A DNA stretch of 25,389 bases. Source: an uncultured Oscillospiraceae bacterium. GTDB lineage: Bacteria; Bacillota; Clostridia; Oscillospirales; Oscillospiraceae. Under the pieces are notes generated by a model, which had not been told where the DNA came from, did no database searches, and saw nothing but the letters and a program-made list of their open reading frames with translations. Of this stretch, positions 14,817-23,738 are shown piece after piece; position 1 is the first letter of the stretch; each line of letters opens with the position of its first letter. The stretch is taken from contig CAJULD010000041.1 in NCBI GenBank assembly GCA_910587505.1, positions 1 through 25,389 on the forward strand, written 5' to 3'. The position numbers and the translations under genes are program-made.

Positions 14817-15953
14817 ATGGCTGTTTTTAAGAAAAAGAAGGCCCGGAATGACGAGTCCCGCTATATGGCTTCCCAGTGGAAGCTGATGTGGATCAAGCTG
14901 AAAAAGCACAAGCTGGCGAAATTCAGCATGGTTGTTCTGGCGATTTTGTACCTTGGCGCGCTGTTTGCGGACTTCCTGGCCCCCTATGGACTGGAGGACT
15001 TCACCGGCCTTTACAAGGACACCGCGCCCACCAGGGTCTACTGGCGGGACGAGGACGGCGGCTTCTCCCGCCCCTACGTCTACAAGCTGCAGAAGGTCAA
15101 CGATAAAAAGACCTACACCGTTATCACCACCGAGGATACGTCCGAAAAGTATTATGTGAAGTTTTTCGCCAGGGGGCCGGAGTATAAGCTCTTCGGCTTC
15201 ATCCCCTGCGACGTGCACCTGTACGGGCTGGTGGACGGGCAGGGCGTGCCCAACACGGAGGCCCGCATCAACATTTTCGGTGCGGACAGCGTGGGGCGGG
15301 ACATCTTCTCCCGCATCCTGTACGGCAGCCGGGTGTCCCTGACCATCCCCTTCGTGTCCGCCGCCATCAGCTTCGTGCTGGGCATTCTGCTGGGCGGCAT
15401 CTCCGGCTACTTCGGCGGCTGGGTAGACAATCTGATCCAGCGTATCATCGAGGTCATTTCCGCCATTCCCAGCATCCCGCTGTGGCTGGCCCTGTCCGCC
15501 GCCATTCCTCCGGGGATCTCCGTGACGGCCATGTACCTGTATATCACCATCATACTGTCCTTCATCGGGTGGACCGGTCTGGCCCGCACGGTCCGCGGGC
15601 GGTTCATCGCCCTGCGGAAGGAGGACTTCGTCATGGCCGCCAGACTGGCGGGCGTCAGCGATTTCAAGATCATCGTCAAGCACCTGGTTCCCGGCTTTCT
15701 GAGCTACCTCATTGTCAGCCTCACCCTCGGCATCCCCGGCTCCATTCTGGGCGAGACCTCCATGAGCTATCTGGGCCTGGGCATGAAGGCCCCCGCCACC
15801 AGCTGGGGCGTGCTGCTCAAGGAGACCGAGGCCCTGGCGACCGTGGCCCAGTGCCCCTGGAAGATGATCCCGCTGATCTTCGTCGTTGTCACCGTCCTGG
15901 CCTATAACTTCCTGGGCGACGGCCTGAGAGACGCGGCGGATCCCTACAAGTAA
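14817..15953 (+). CDS. ABC transporter permease, OppC/DppC type, with enlarged loop
   Basis: The 378-residue protein has a basic N terminus, a first helix at about 37-55, the conserved FGADSVGRDIFSRIL (154-168), the core helices, the EAA loop (ARLAGVSDFKIIVKH, 275-289) and the standard C-terminal NFLGDGLRDAADP. Residues about 56-153, between the first helix and the GADSVGRD motif, are roughly twice as long as in ordinary dipeptide permeases. This loop is rich in aromatic and charged residues and lies outside the membrane, where it may contact the large binding protein. The ribosome binding site GAAAGGAG lies within the end of the upstream permease gene. Confidence 0.92.
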   Translation: MAVFKKKKARNDESRYMASQWKLMWIKLKKHKLAKFSMVVLAILYLGALFADFLAPYGLEDFTGLYKDTAPTRVYWRDEDGGFSRPYVYKLQKVNDKKTYTVITTEDTSEKYYVKFFARGPEYKLFGFIPCDVHLYGLVDGQGVPNTEARINIFGADSVGRDIFSRILYGSRVSLTIPFVSAAISFVLGILLGGISGYFGGWVDNLIQRIIEVISAIPSIPLWLALSAAIPPGISVTAMYLYITIILSFIGWTGLARTVRGRFIALRKEDFVMAARLAGVSDFKIIVKHLVPGFLSYLIVSLTLGIPGSILGETSMSYLGLGMKAPATSWGVLLKETEALATVAQCPWKMIPLIFVVVTVLAYNFLGDGLRDAADPYK

Positions 15954-15971
15954 GCGCAGAAAGGAGCGCGT

Positions 15972-17030
15972 ATGATGGAAAACGAAGCGCGTAAGAATGA
16001 TACCATCATTCAGGTAAAGGACCTGAAGGTCAATATCCGGACCGACGACGGCATCCTGACTGCCGTCCGGGGCGTCAATTTCGAGATCAGGAAGGGCGAG
16101 ACCCTGGGCCTGGTGGGCGAGTCCGGCTGCGGCAAGAGCCTGACCAGCAAGGCCATTCTGGGTATCAACGATAAAAAGTGCGCGGCGGAGGGCGAGATCA
16201 TTTTCGACGCCGAAGGTCTGGGCCGGACGGATCTGCTGAAGCTGAAGCCCAGAGGGGAGGAGATCCGCTCCGTCCGGGGCAGGCAGATCTCCATGATCTT
16301 CCAGGAGCCCATGGTGGCATTCTCCCCCATGTATACCATCGGAAACCAGATCAACGAGGCCACCCTGCTGCACATTACCAAAAACAGGAAGAAAGCCAGG
16401 GAGATATCCCTGGGCGTGATGAAAAAGGTGGGCATCGCCAATGCGGAGAAGCGGTACGACCAGTATCCCCACGAGTTCTCCGGCGGCATGCTCCAGCGGG
16501 CTCTCATCGCCATGGCCCTGGTGTGCAACCCCAGGCTGCTCATCGCCGACGAGCCCACCACCGCCCTGGATGTGACCATCCAGGCCCAGATCCTCGAGCT
16601 GATGAAGGAGCTCCAGAAGGACTTCGGCATGTCTATCCTGTTCATCACCCACGACCTGGGCACCGTAGCCCGGATGTGCGACCGGGTGGCGGTGATGTAT
16701 CTGGGGCGGATCGTGGAGTCCGCCACATCCCTGGAGATTTTCAAAAATCCCCTGCACCCCTATACCAAAGGCCTCATTGGCTCCGTTCATAAAATCGGCA
16801 CCAAGAATCAGGAGAAGCTGTTCTCCATCGAGGGCACTGTGCCGCTGGCGCTGAATCTGCCCGCCGGGTGCGGCTTTTACGAGCGGTGCAGTCAGCGCAT
16901 CGAGGGCGTGTGCAACGTATACGATCCCACGCTGGTCCAGACGGGCCGGGAGCATCAGGTGGCGTGCTTCGCCTGCACCGGCTGTCCCGGACAGGACGGG
17001 TGCGCCAGGGAAGGAGGGAACGACGCGTGA
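15972..17030 (+). CDS. ABC transporter ATP-binding protein, OppD/DppD type
   Basis: The 352-residue ATPase has Walker A GESGCGKS (49-56), a Q-loop FQEPM (110-114), the signature FSGGM (169-173), Walker B LLIADEP (189-195) and the switch histidine in ITHD (225-228). The C-terminal oligopeptide-type extension contains Cys300, 306, 314, 332, 335, 338 and 344, a spacing suited to an iron-sulfur cluster as reported for some members of this group. AAGGAG lies 5 bases before the first of two adjacent ATG codons. It pairs with the following ATPase and overlaps it by four bases. Confidence 0.93.
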   Translation: MMENEARKNDTIIQVKDLKVNIRTDDGILTAVRGVNFEIRKGETLGLVGESGCGKSLTSKAILGINDKKCAAEGEIIFDAEGLGRTDLLKLKPRGEEIRSVRGRQISMIFQEPMVAFSPMYTIGNQINEATLLHITKNRKKAREISLGVMKKVGIANAEKRYDQYPHEFSGGMLQRALIAMALVCNPRLLIADEPTTALDVTIQAQILELMKELQKDFGMSILFITHDLGTVARMCDRVAVMYLGRIVESATSLEIFKNPLHPYTKGLIGSVHKIGTKNQEKLFSIEGTVPLALNLPAGCGFYERCSQRIEGVCNVYDPTLVQTGREHQVACFACTGCPGQDGCAREGGNDA

Positions 17031-18028
17031 ACGGAAAAAAACAGATTCTGGACGTACAGCATATCCATATGCGCTTCAACTCCAAGGGCGTCTGCGTCCG
17101 GGCGGTTGCCGACGTGAGCTTCACGGTGGACGAGGGCGAGACCATCGGCATCGTGGGCGAGTCCGGCTGCGGCAAGACCACCCTGGGACGGTGCATCGTC
17201 CGGGCCTATGAGCCCTCTGAGGGAGAGGTCTTCTATACCGCCGGGGATGGGGAGAAGGTCAATTTCACCCGGATCGACGCAAAGACCATGAAAAAGTACC
17301 GCAAGGAGATCCAGATGATCTTCCAGGACCCCTATTCCTCCCTGGATCCCCGTATGACGGTCTATGACATCATCAGGGAGCCCCTGGCGGCCAACTTCCC
17401 CAGGATGCCCAAAGCCGAGATGGACCGGCGCATTATGGATATCGCCGCCAGGGTGGGGCTGAACACCTCCTACCTCATGCGCTACCCCCACGCCTTCTCC
17501 GGCGGCCAGCGGCAGCGCATCGGCATTGCCCGGGCGCTGGTGCTGAACCCCAGGGTCATCGTCTGCGACGAGTCCGTCTCCGCCCTGGACGTGTCCATTC
17601 AGGCCCAGGTCATCAACCTCCTCCACGATCTGCAGAAGGAACTGAACCTGACCTATCTGTTCATCAGCCACGACCTGTCGGTGGTGGAGTACATTTCCGA
17701 CAAGGTGGGCGTGATGTATCTGGGGAAGCTGGTGGAGTACGCGCCCACCAGGGAGCTCTACAGCCACCCCCTGCACCCCTATACGGAGAGCCTTCTTTCC
17801 GCGGTGCCCGTGGCGGACCCGGAGGTGCAGATGGAGCGCATCCCCCTGGAGGGCGAGATTCCCAATCCGGCCAGCCCGCCCGGCGGCTGCTATTTCCACA
17901 CCCGCTGCCGCTACTGCACCAGGCAGTGCGAGCAGGCGGCCCCGGAGTACCGGGAGCTGGCGCCGGACCACTTTGTGGCGTGCCACCGGGCGGAGGAGCT
18001 GATGCTGAAGGGGTTCCAGTATGAGTAA
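17027..18028 (+). CDS. ABC transporter ATP-binding protein, OppF/DppF type
   Basis: The start is a GTG at 17027 whose last two bases begin the TGA of the preceding ATPase (GTGA overlap), behind AAGGAGGG; this is clear translational coupling. The 333-residue protein has Walker A GESGCGKTT (44-52), Q-loop FQDPYSSLDPR (99-109), signature FSGGQRQRIGIARAL (157-171), Walker B VIVCDES (177-183) and the SHD switch (214-216). The residue after the Walker B glutamate is serine instead of the usual proline. Cys288, 294, 297, 301 and 319 lie in the C-terminal extension. It is the heterodimer partner of the OppD-type subunit. Confidence 0.93.
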   Translation: MNGKKQILDVQHIHMRFNSKGVCVRAVADVSFTVDEGETIGIVGESGCGKTTLGRCIVRAYEPSEGEVFYTAGDGEKVNFTRIDAKTMKKYRKEIQMIFQDPYSSLDPRMTVYDIIREPLAANFPRMPKAEMDRRIMDIAARVGLNTSYLMRYPHAFSGGQRQRIGIARALVLNPRVIVCDESVSALDVSIQAQVINLLHDLQKELNLTYLFISHDLSVVEYISDKVGVMYLGKLVEYAPTRELYSHPLHPYTESLLSAVPVADPEVQMERIPLEGEIPNPASPPGGCYFHTRCRYCTRQCEQAAPEYRELAPDHFVACHRAEELMLKGFQYE

Positions 18029-18551
18029 AAAACTGATTATCTTCACCGACAGCGGAGACACCATCATCAACGAGGCCACGGAGGTCCGGGACGGGCGGGG
18101 CATTGTCCAGGAGGCGGAGCTGATCCCCGGCGCAGGCGAGGTGCTCCGGCAGCTCCACGAGGAGGGCTTCACCATCGCGCTGGTGGCCGACGGGGAGTGG
18201 GAATCCTTTCAGAACGTGTACCGGAAAAACGGGCTGGGCGGCTGCTTTGACGCCTGGATCGTGTCGGAAAAGGTGGGCAGGCAGAAGCCGGCGGCGGTGA
18301 TGTTCGAGACCGCCTTCCGGCTGCTGGGCCTTACGGAGGCCGACAGATCCCGCGTCGTCATGATCGGCAACAACCTGAAAAAGGACGTGGCGGGCGCAAA
18401 CCGGCAGGGATTGACCTCCATCTGGCTGGACTGGTCCCCCCGGTACTTCCACAGGCTGGAGGAGCCCGACTGGCAGCCGGACTACACGGTGAAAACGCCG
18501 GCGGAGCTGCTGCCGCTGCTCCACGAACTCAATAGAAAGCTGGAAGAATAG
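18021..18551 (+). CDS. HAD-superfamily protein with altered motif I
   Basis: The 176-residue protein overlaps the end of the ATPase gene by 8 bases. It has the HAD layout: motif I IIFTDSGDTI (Asp10 as nucleophile), motif II region IALVADG, motif III Lys89 in GRQKP and motif IV IGNNLKKD (116-122). In most HAD phosphatases motif I is DxDxT; here the second Asp is Gly12 with an Asp shifted to position 13, and the motif II Ser/Thr is Ala. It may therefore be a phosphatase with modified chemistry, or a different kind of HAD enzyme. Its position between importer and GH105 suggests sugar-phosphate housekeeping, but no substrate can be named. Confidence 0.8.
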   Translation: MSKKLIIFTDSGDTIINEATEVRDGRGIVQEAELIPGAGEVLRQLHEEGFTIALVADGEWESFQNVYRKNGLGGCFDAWIVSEKVGRQKPAAVMFETAFRLLGLTEADRSRVVMIGNNLKKDVAGANRQGLTSIWLDWSPRYFHRLEEPDWQPDYTVKTPAELLPLLHELNRKLEE

Positions 18552-18566
18552 AAGTTGAGGTCCCTT

Positions 18567-19670
18567 ATGGAAAAAAATGAAAATCGAGCGGAGATCGAAA
18601 GAAAGCTTTCCAGGCTGATCGACGCCTTCTGCCCGATCCTCTATGAGGACGACGAGATCTTCCTGAAGAACATGGAGGGCAGAAATCTGGCGGGGGACGA
18701 CGTCCGCCGCTACCAGCACTGGGAGTGGACCCAGGGCGTGGGAGTGTACGGCCTGTGGAAACTGTTTGAAAAGACCGGTGAGGAAAAGTATCTGGATCTG
18801 CTGGTCAAGTATTTCGACCGGCAGCTGGACACCGGATTTCCGGCGCTGAACGTGAATACCGCCGCCCCCTTTCTCGCCATGTCCTACGTGGGCGAGCATC
18901 TCCACAGCGAGCGGTATCTGGGCCCCTGCCGGGAAAGCGCGAGGCAGATCATGGAGCGCTTCCCCCGGACGGAGGAGGGAGGGTTGCAGCACATGACCTC
19001 CGACACCCTCAACGACCAGGAGCTGTGGGACGACACCCTGTTCATGTCGGTGCTGTTCCTGGCCAACATGGGGCGGATCGAGAGGAAGCAGGCATATATC
19101 GACGAGGCCCGGTATCAGTTCCTGCTTCATGCCAAGTATCTGGCGGACCGGGAGACCGGGCTGTGGTACCACGGGTGGACCTTCCACGGGCGGCACAACT
19201 TTGCACGGGCCTTCTGGGGCCGGGGAAACTGCTGGATCACCATCTCCATACCGGAGTTCCTTCAGATCGCCCCGTGCAGCGGGCCGGTGAAGCGGACGCT
19301 GACGCAGCTGCTGGTAAACCAGGTCGAGAGCCTGCGGAAATATCAGAGCGAGTCCGGCATGTGGCACACGCTCATCGACGACAGGGACTCCTATGTGGAG
19401 GCCAGCGCCAGCTGCGGCTTCGCCTACGGCATACTGCGGGCGGTGCGCACGGGCCTCATCGACAGGGAGTATGAGGCCGTGGCCCGGAAGGCGCTGAGGC
19501 CGGTTCTGGAGTGCATCGGCGGCGACGGCGTGGTGCATCAGGTGTCCTACGGCACGGCCATGGGAAGGGAGAGCAAGGAGTTCTACCGGAGCATCCCTAT
19601 CAGGCCCATGCCCTACGGACAGGCGCTGGCGATGCTGTTTTTGATTGAATGTCTGGAAACTGAGGCGTAG
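18567..19670 (+). CDS. GH105 unsaturated rhamnogalacturonyl/glucuronyl hydrolase
   Basis: The start at 18567 follows GAGG by 6 bases; an in-frame TTG at 18555 lies on the ribosome binding site. The 367-residue (alpha/alpha)6-barrel protein shows GH105 blocks: HWEWTQGVGVYGL (51-63), LNDQELWDDTLFMSVLFLA (148-166, with the catalytic Asp at 155 or 156), and GWTFHGRHNFARAFWGRGNCW (203-223). The family removes the 4,5-unsaturated uronate left at the non-reducing end by polysaccharide lyases, releasing a product that rearranges to 5-keto-4-deoxyuronate, the KduI substrate. It has no signal peptide. Galacturonate versus glucuronate preference is not visible. Confidence 0.92.
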   Translation: MEKNENRAEIERKLSRLIDAFCPILYEDDEIFLKNMEGRNLAGDDVRRYQHWEWTQGVGVYGLWKLFEKTGEEKYLDLLVKYFDRQLDTGFPALNVNTAAPFLAMSYVGEHLHSERYLGPCRESARQIMERFPRTEEGGLQHMTSDTLNDQELWDDTLFMSVLFLANMGRIERKQAYIDEARYQFLLHAKYLADRETGLWYHGWTFHGRHNFARAFWGRGNCWITISIPEFLQIAPCSGPVKRTLTQLLVNQVESLRKYQSESGMWHTLIDDRDSYVEASASCGFAYGILRAVRTGLIDREYEAVARKALRPVLECIGGDGVVHQVSYGTAMGRESKEFYRSIPIRPMPYGQALAMLFLIECLETEA

Positions 19671-19676
19671 AAAAGG

Positions 19677-22652
19677 ATGAACATTGGCAGGCAGTGGGAG
19701 GACCGGCTCCGGATCTGGTCGGAGCAGTTTGAAAAGCACTGGTTTGTGCGGTACGTGCCGCTGAATCTCTCCTGCTTTACCACCATGGAAAGGCTGGCTC
19801 CTGGCGAAGCGGTCAAGGGCCGGTTTTTCCCCGCTCCGGTGGGAACGCGATGGGGGAAGAAGTGGGAGTACGGGTGGTTCCGCACCCGCGCCGTCATTCC
19901 GGAAGAGCTGGCGGGAAAGCGTGTGGTCATCACGTTGGGCGCCGGGCCGGAGATGCTGGTATGGGTCAACGGCCGTGAGGCGGGCTCCATCGACCGGCGG
20001 CACAGATACATCACCCTCTCCCGCGAGGCGGAGGCGGGGGCGGTCTACGATATTTGCGCGGAGTGCTACGCGGGACACGGCCCCCGGCGGGAGGACGCGG
20101 GCCCCGTGGGACCGGAGGAGGTGACGGTCCCGGAGCCGCCGGAGGCCCAGGTTGTGGTGGCGGAGTCCTGGCTGGGGGAGTGGAACGAGACGCTGTTTCA
20201 GGCGGCCATGGACTATCAGACCCTCTACAGTCTTCTCCGGCAGCTGCCGGAGAAGAGCCTGCGGGCCATGAAGATCGTCGAGGGACTGAAGAAATTCACG
20301 TATACGGCGGACTTCGAGCTGCCGGAGGCGGAGCTGACCGCCAGCGTGGCGGAGGCGGACGCGTATCTGCAGCCCCTTCTGGCCTGCCGGAACGGCTCCA
20401 CCGCGCCGGAGTTCACCATCTTCGGCCAGTCCCATCTGGATCTGGCCTGGCTGTGGCCGGAGGAGGAGACCATCCGGAAGGCGGCCCGGACCTGCGCCAA
20501 TCAGCTTGCGCTGATGGAGGAGTACGGGGACTACCGGTTCCTGCTGTGCGGGCCGCCGGTGCTGGAGTACCTGAAGGACTGCTATCCCGATCTGTTCCGG
20601 CGGGTAAAGGAGAAGGCCGGGGCCTTTTTCCCCGAGGGGGCGCTGTGGGTCGAGTGCGACGCGAACATCCCCTCCGGCGAGAGCCTGATCCGGCAGTTTG
20701 TCCGGGGGAAGCGCTGGTTCCGGGAGGAGTTCGGCGTGGACAGCGTCATGGCCTGGATGCCGGACACCTTCGGGTTCTCCGCGGCCCTGCCTCAGATCAT
20801 GTGCAAATGCCAGGTGACCTGCTTCGCCACCCAGAAGCTCACCCGGCAGGACCCGGAAGCGGAGCGCTTTCCCTGCAACCTGTTCTGGTGGGAGGGGCTG
20901 GACGGGAGCCGGGTGCTCTCCCATCTCTTCAAGAAGAACAACGCCGTATTCACCGCCGGGGATCTGATCGTCCGGTGGGAGGAAGACCGGGTCCAGCAGG
21001 AGGGCATCGACGGACTGATGTTCCCCTTCGGCTACGGCGACGGCGGCGGCGGTCCCACCCGGGAGATGCTGGAGGCCGCCCGGCGCTGCCGGGACCTGGA
21101 GGGCGCGCCCCGGTGCCATATGGAAAGCCCGGTGAAATTCTTTGAGCGGGTCCGGCGGCAGGGCGTTGAAAACGTCTGGCGGGGTGAGCTGTATCTGGCC
21201 TGGCACCGGGGGACCCTGACCGCTCAGGCCAGGACCAAGCGGGGCATCCGGAAGGCGGAGGCCGCGCTGAAGGCGGCGGAGTACCACATGGCCCGGCGGA
21301 TGCTGGCGGGGGAAGCCGTCAGGGAGGAGTGGAAGCGGGAAGCGGACCGGCTGTGGAAGCTGCTGCTTTTCAACCAGTTTCACGACATCGCGCCGGGCAC
21401 CTCCATCGCCCGCGTCCATGCGCGGGCGGAGTCGGAGCTCCGGGAGGTTGTCGAAAGCTGCGGCAGGCTGCTGGAGGAAATGCTGGGCAGGCCGGGGGAG
21501 CGGATGGCCGTCTACAACCATCTGAGCTGGGCAAGGACCTTCCATGGCCGGGAGATTCCGCCCCAGAGCTGGGCGGAGCCGGGGCCGGAGGAGCCCTCCG
21601 GCGACCGGGCGTCCGTCCGATGGCTGCCGGAGGAGGGCTGCTACGAGCTGCGCAACGCCCATCTTGTCTGCCGGATCAACGCCGCCGGGGAGCTGGCCAG
21701 CGTCCGGAAGCCGGAATGTCCGAAGGAATTCCTGGCGGGCAGCGGCAACCGGTTCCTGCTGTTCAGGGACGTCAACACCTGTTACGACGCATGGGAAATC
21801 GGCAGCATGTACGAAAACCTCCCCGTGCCGCTGGAGGACGCGGTCCGGCTGGAGATGCGCGTGGAGGAGGACGGCGCGGCGCTGCTGCTGGAGAGGCGGC
21901 TGCACCGCTCCTGGCTGTCCCAGAAGATTTTTCTGGGAAACGACGCAAAGCGGCTGGACTTTATCTCCACGCTGGACTGGCGGGAGCGCCACAAGCTGCT
22001 GAAGGTGTGCTTCCCGGTGAACGTGTACGCCGACGAGGCCATGGAGGAGATCCAGTTCGGCTATGTCCGGCGGCCCACCCACCGCTCCCGGCAGTACGAC
22101 AGGGACCGGTATGAGGTCTGCAATCACCGCTATACCGCGCTGGCGGACGGCGGGGCGGGGGCGGCGGTCCTCAACGACTGCAAATACGGCGTCAGCACGG
22201 CGGGCGGCGAGATCCGCCTGACCCTGATGCGCGCGCCGCTGATGCCCGACATGAGCGCGGATCAGGGGAAGCAGGAATTCACCTACTCCTTCTACCCCTT
22301 TACGGGGCCGTTTACGGACAGCGGCGTCCTGCGGGAGGCCTGCGAGCTGAACGAGCCCCCGGCGCTGGGCGCGGTCCCCGGCGGGGACCCTGGGCCGGTG
22401 TTCCTGCCCGACCGGCCCAATATTATTGTGGACACGGTCAAACCGGCGGACACGGCGGAAAACGCCCTGCTGGTCCGGGCCTACGAGGCCATGGGGATGC
22501 AGACGGAGGCCGTTTTTACCGTGGCGGACAGGGTTTGCCGGGTGGAGGAAACGGACATGCTGGAGGAGAACGGAAAAGAGCTTCCGCCGGGGAACCGGCT
22601 GAAGGTCCGCTTTGGGAGCTTTGAAATCAGGACGTTCCTGCTCTACCTTTGA
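19677..22652 (+). CDS. GH38 alpha-mannosidase
   Basis: This 991-residue cytoplasmic protein has the full GH38 architecture. A beta-rich N-terminal domain (about 40-240) precedes the catalytic barrel with GQSHLDLAWLWPEEET (His253 and Asp255, zinc ligands), WVECDANIPSGESLIRQ (324-340), WMPDTFGFSAALPQ (Asp363, expected nucleophile), GYGDGGGGPT (452-461) and NQFHDIAPGTSI (His569, zinc ligand). Large beta-sandwich domains follow. Family members hydrolyse alpha-mannosides with retention. The start is slightly uncertain: the best Shine-Dalgarno (GAGG, 19662-19665) is 11 bases upstream. It lies 6 bases after GH105, suggesting that it acts on mannose exposed by removal of the unsaturated uronate. Confidence 0.93.
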   Translation: MNIGRQWEDRLRIWSEQFEKHWFVRYVPLNLSCFTTMERLAPGEAVKGRFFPAPVGTRWGKKWEYGWFRTRAVIPEELAGKRVVITLGAGPEMLVWVNGREAGSIDRRHRYITLSREAEAGAVYDICAECYAGHGPRREDAGPVGPEEVTVPEPPEAQVVVAESWLGEWNETLFQAAMDYQTLYSLLRQLPEKSLRAMKIVEGLKKFTYTADFELPEAELTASVAEADAYLQPLLACRNGSTAPEFTIFGQSHLDLAWLWPEEETIRKAARTCANQLALMEEYGDYRFLLCGPPVLEYLKDCYPDLFRRVKEKAGAFFPEGALWVECDANIPSGESLIRQFVRGKRWFREEFGVDSVMAWMPDTFGFSAALPQIMCKCQVTCFATQKLTRQDPEAERFPCNLFWWEGLDGSRVLSHLFKKNNAVFTAGDLIVRWEEDRVQQEGIDGLMFPFGYGDGGGGPTREMLEAARRCRDLEGAPRCHMESPVKFFERVRRQGVENVWRGELYLAWHRGTLTAQARTKRGIRKAEAALKAAEYHMARRMLAGEAVREEWKREADRLWKLLLFNQFHDIAPGTSIARVHARAESELREVVESCGRLLEEMLGRPGERMAVYNHLSWARTFHGREIPPQSWAEPGPEEPSGDRASVRWLPEEGCYELRNAHLVCRINAAGELASVRKPECPKEFLAGSGNRFLLFRDVNTCYDAWEIGSMYENLPVPLEDAVRLEMRVEEDGAALLLERRLHRSWLSQKIFLGNDAKRLDFISTLDWRERHKLLKVCFPVNVYADEAMEEIQFGYVRRPTHRSRQYDRDRYEVCNHRYTALADGGAGAAVLNDCKYGVSTAGGEIRLTLMRAPLMPDMSADQGKQEFTYSFYPFTGPFTDSGVLREACELNEPPALGAVPGGDPGPVFLPDRPNIIVDTVKPADTAENALLVRAYEAMGMQTEAVFTVADRVCRVEETDMLEENGKELPPGNRLKVRFGSFEIRTFLLYL

Positions 22653-22668
22653 GAATGGGAGGCGCCGC

Positions 22669-23613
22669 ATGTACAAAATAGGAATCGATCTGGGAGGGAC
22701 CTTCATCGCCGCGGGACTGGTGGACGCTTCCATGCGTCTGGCGGACAGGATCAGCGTCCGGACAAACGCGCCCCGGCCCATCGGGAGCATCGTCGAAGAC
22801 ATGGCCGCGCTGACGGAGGAGCTGATAAAGCGCGGCGGCCTGAGCCGGGCGGATATTGCCTCCGTGGGCGTGGGCGTTCCCGGCACCGCCAATCCGGACA
22901 ACGGGCACATAGAGGACGCCGACAATCTTGGCTTTTCCGACACGCCCTTCGTCTCTCTGCTGGAGGAGCGGGTGCGCCTGCCGGTCCGCTTCGGCAACGA
23001 CGCCAACGCGGCGGCCTGGGGGGAATACCGTACGGGAGGCTATCCCGCGGATTCCTTCGTGATGATGACCATCGGCACCGGCATCGGTGGCGGGGTCATC
23101 CTGAACGGGCGGCTCTGGGCCGGCATCAACGGCGCGGCGGCGGAATTTGGCCACATGGTCATCCGCTGCGGCGGCGCGGCCTGCAACTGCGGGCGGGCCG
23201 GCTGCTTCGAGGCCTATGCCTCCGCCACGGCCCTTATTGGGCGGGCCCGTGGGAAGATGAAGGAGGAGGAGCAGACGGCGCTGTGGCGGCTGTGCGGCGG
23301 CGACCCGGACCGCCTGGAGGCGCGGACCGTGTTCGACGGCGCGGCGGCAGGGGACGAGGCCTGCCGGGAGCTGCTGGACGATTACACCACCGCTCTGGCG
23401 GAGGGCGCGGCCAACATCATCAACATTTTTCAGCCCGCCTGCCTGTGCATAGGCGGCGGCGTGAGCCGGGCGGGAGAGGCGCTGCTGCGTCCCCTGCGGG
23501 AGAAGACGGCGGGGCTCATCTACTCCCGGAACGCGAAACGGAATACGCAAATCATCCTGGCGCGGCTGGACAACGACGCGGGCATCATCGGCGCCGCGCT
23601 GCTGGAGGAGTGA
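22669..23613 (+). CDS. ROK-family sugar kinase
   Basis: The start at 22669 (MYKIGIDLGGTFIAAGLVDA) follows GGGAGG by 6 bases. The 314-residue protein has the ATP-binding DLGGT (7-11), the catalytic Asp111 in FGNDANAAAWGE, IGTGIGGG (135-142), and the ROK zinc site with His162 and CNCGRAGCFEAYAS (Cys172, 174, 179). ROK kinases phosphorylate glucose, mannose, fructose, allose or N-acetyl sugars. Because the gene follows the alpha-mannosidase by 16 bases, phosphorylation of released mannose or another hexose is likely. There is no helix-turn-helix, so it is a kinase rather than a repressor. Confidence 0.92.
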   Translation: MYKIGIDLGGTFIAAGLVDASMRLADRISVRTNAPRPIGSIVEDMAALTEELIKRGGLSRADIASVGVGVPGTANPDNGHIEDADNLGFSDTPFVSLLEERVRLPVRFGNDANAAAWGEYRTGGYPADSFVMMTIGTGIGGGVILNGRLWAGINGAAAEFGHMVIRCGGAACNCGRAGCFEAYASATALIGRARGKMKEEEQTALWRLCGGDPDRLEARTVFDGAAAGDEACRELLDDYTTALAEGAANIINIFQPACLCIGGGVSRAGEALLRPLREKTAGLIYSRNAKRNTQIILARLDNDAGIIGAALLEE

Positions 23614-23638
23614 AACGCGGCATACGGGGATGCATGCA

Positions 23639-23659
23639 CCTCTTTTTCTTAAAAAGAGG
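23639..23659 (+). other. Stem-loop between the ROK kinase and the lyase-like gene
   Basis: A 9-bp stem CCTCTTTTT/AAAAAGAGG with a 3-base loop begins 25 bases after the kinase stop codon. No T run follows on the plus strand, so it is at best a weak terminator or a 3' stabilising element. The next gene starts 80 bases further on and may have its own start site, but no clear promoter is seen. Confidence 0.45.
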
Positions 23660-23738
23660 CAGAAAGGACTGTAAGATTCCACTTTTTGCCCCGCCTCTAT
23701 GAAACGGTACGAGATTTTTTCCGAGGAGATCATTCAAA

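Noticed and set aside
17664..23006. A very long open minus-strand frame of about 5.3 kb antisense to the OppF-type, HAD, GH105 and GH38 genes
   Set aside because: It is low-complexity, Pro/Arg/Leu/Gly-rich, without family motifs, and lies opposite convincing genes. Long antisense frames are expected in GC-rich codon usage.
23639..23659. Intrinsic terminator after the ROK kinase
   Set aside because: The stem is clear but AT-rich and no U tract follows on the plus strand, so it is listed only as a stem-loop.
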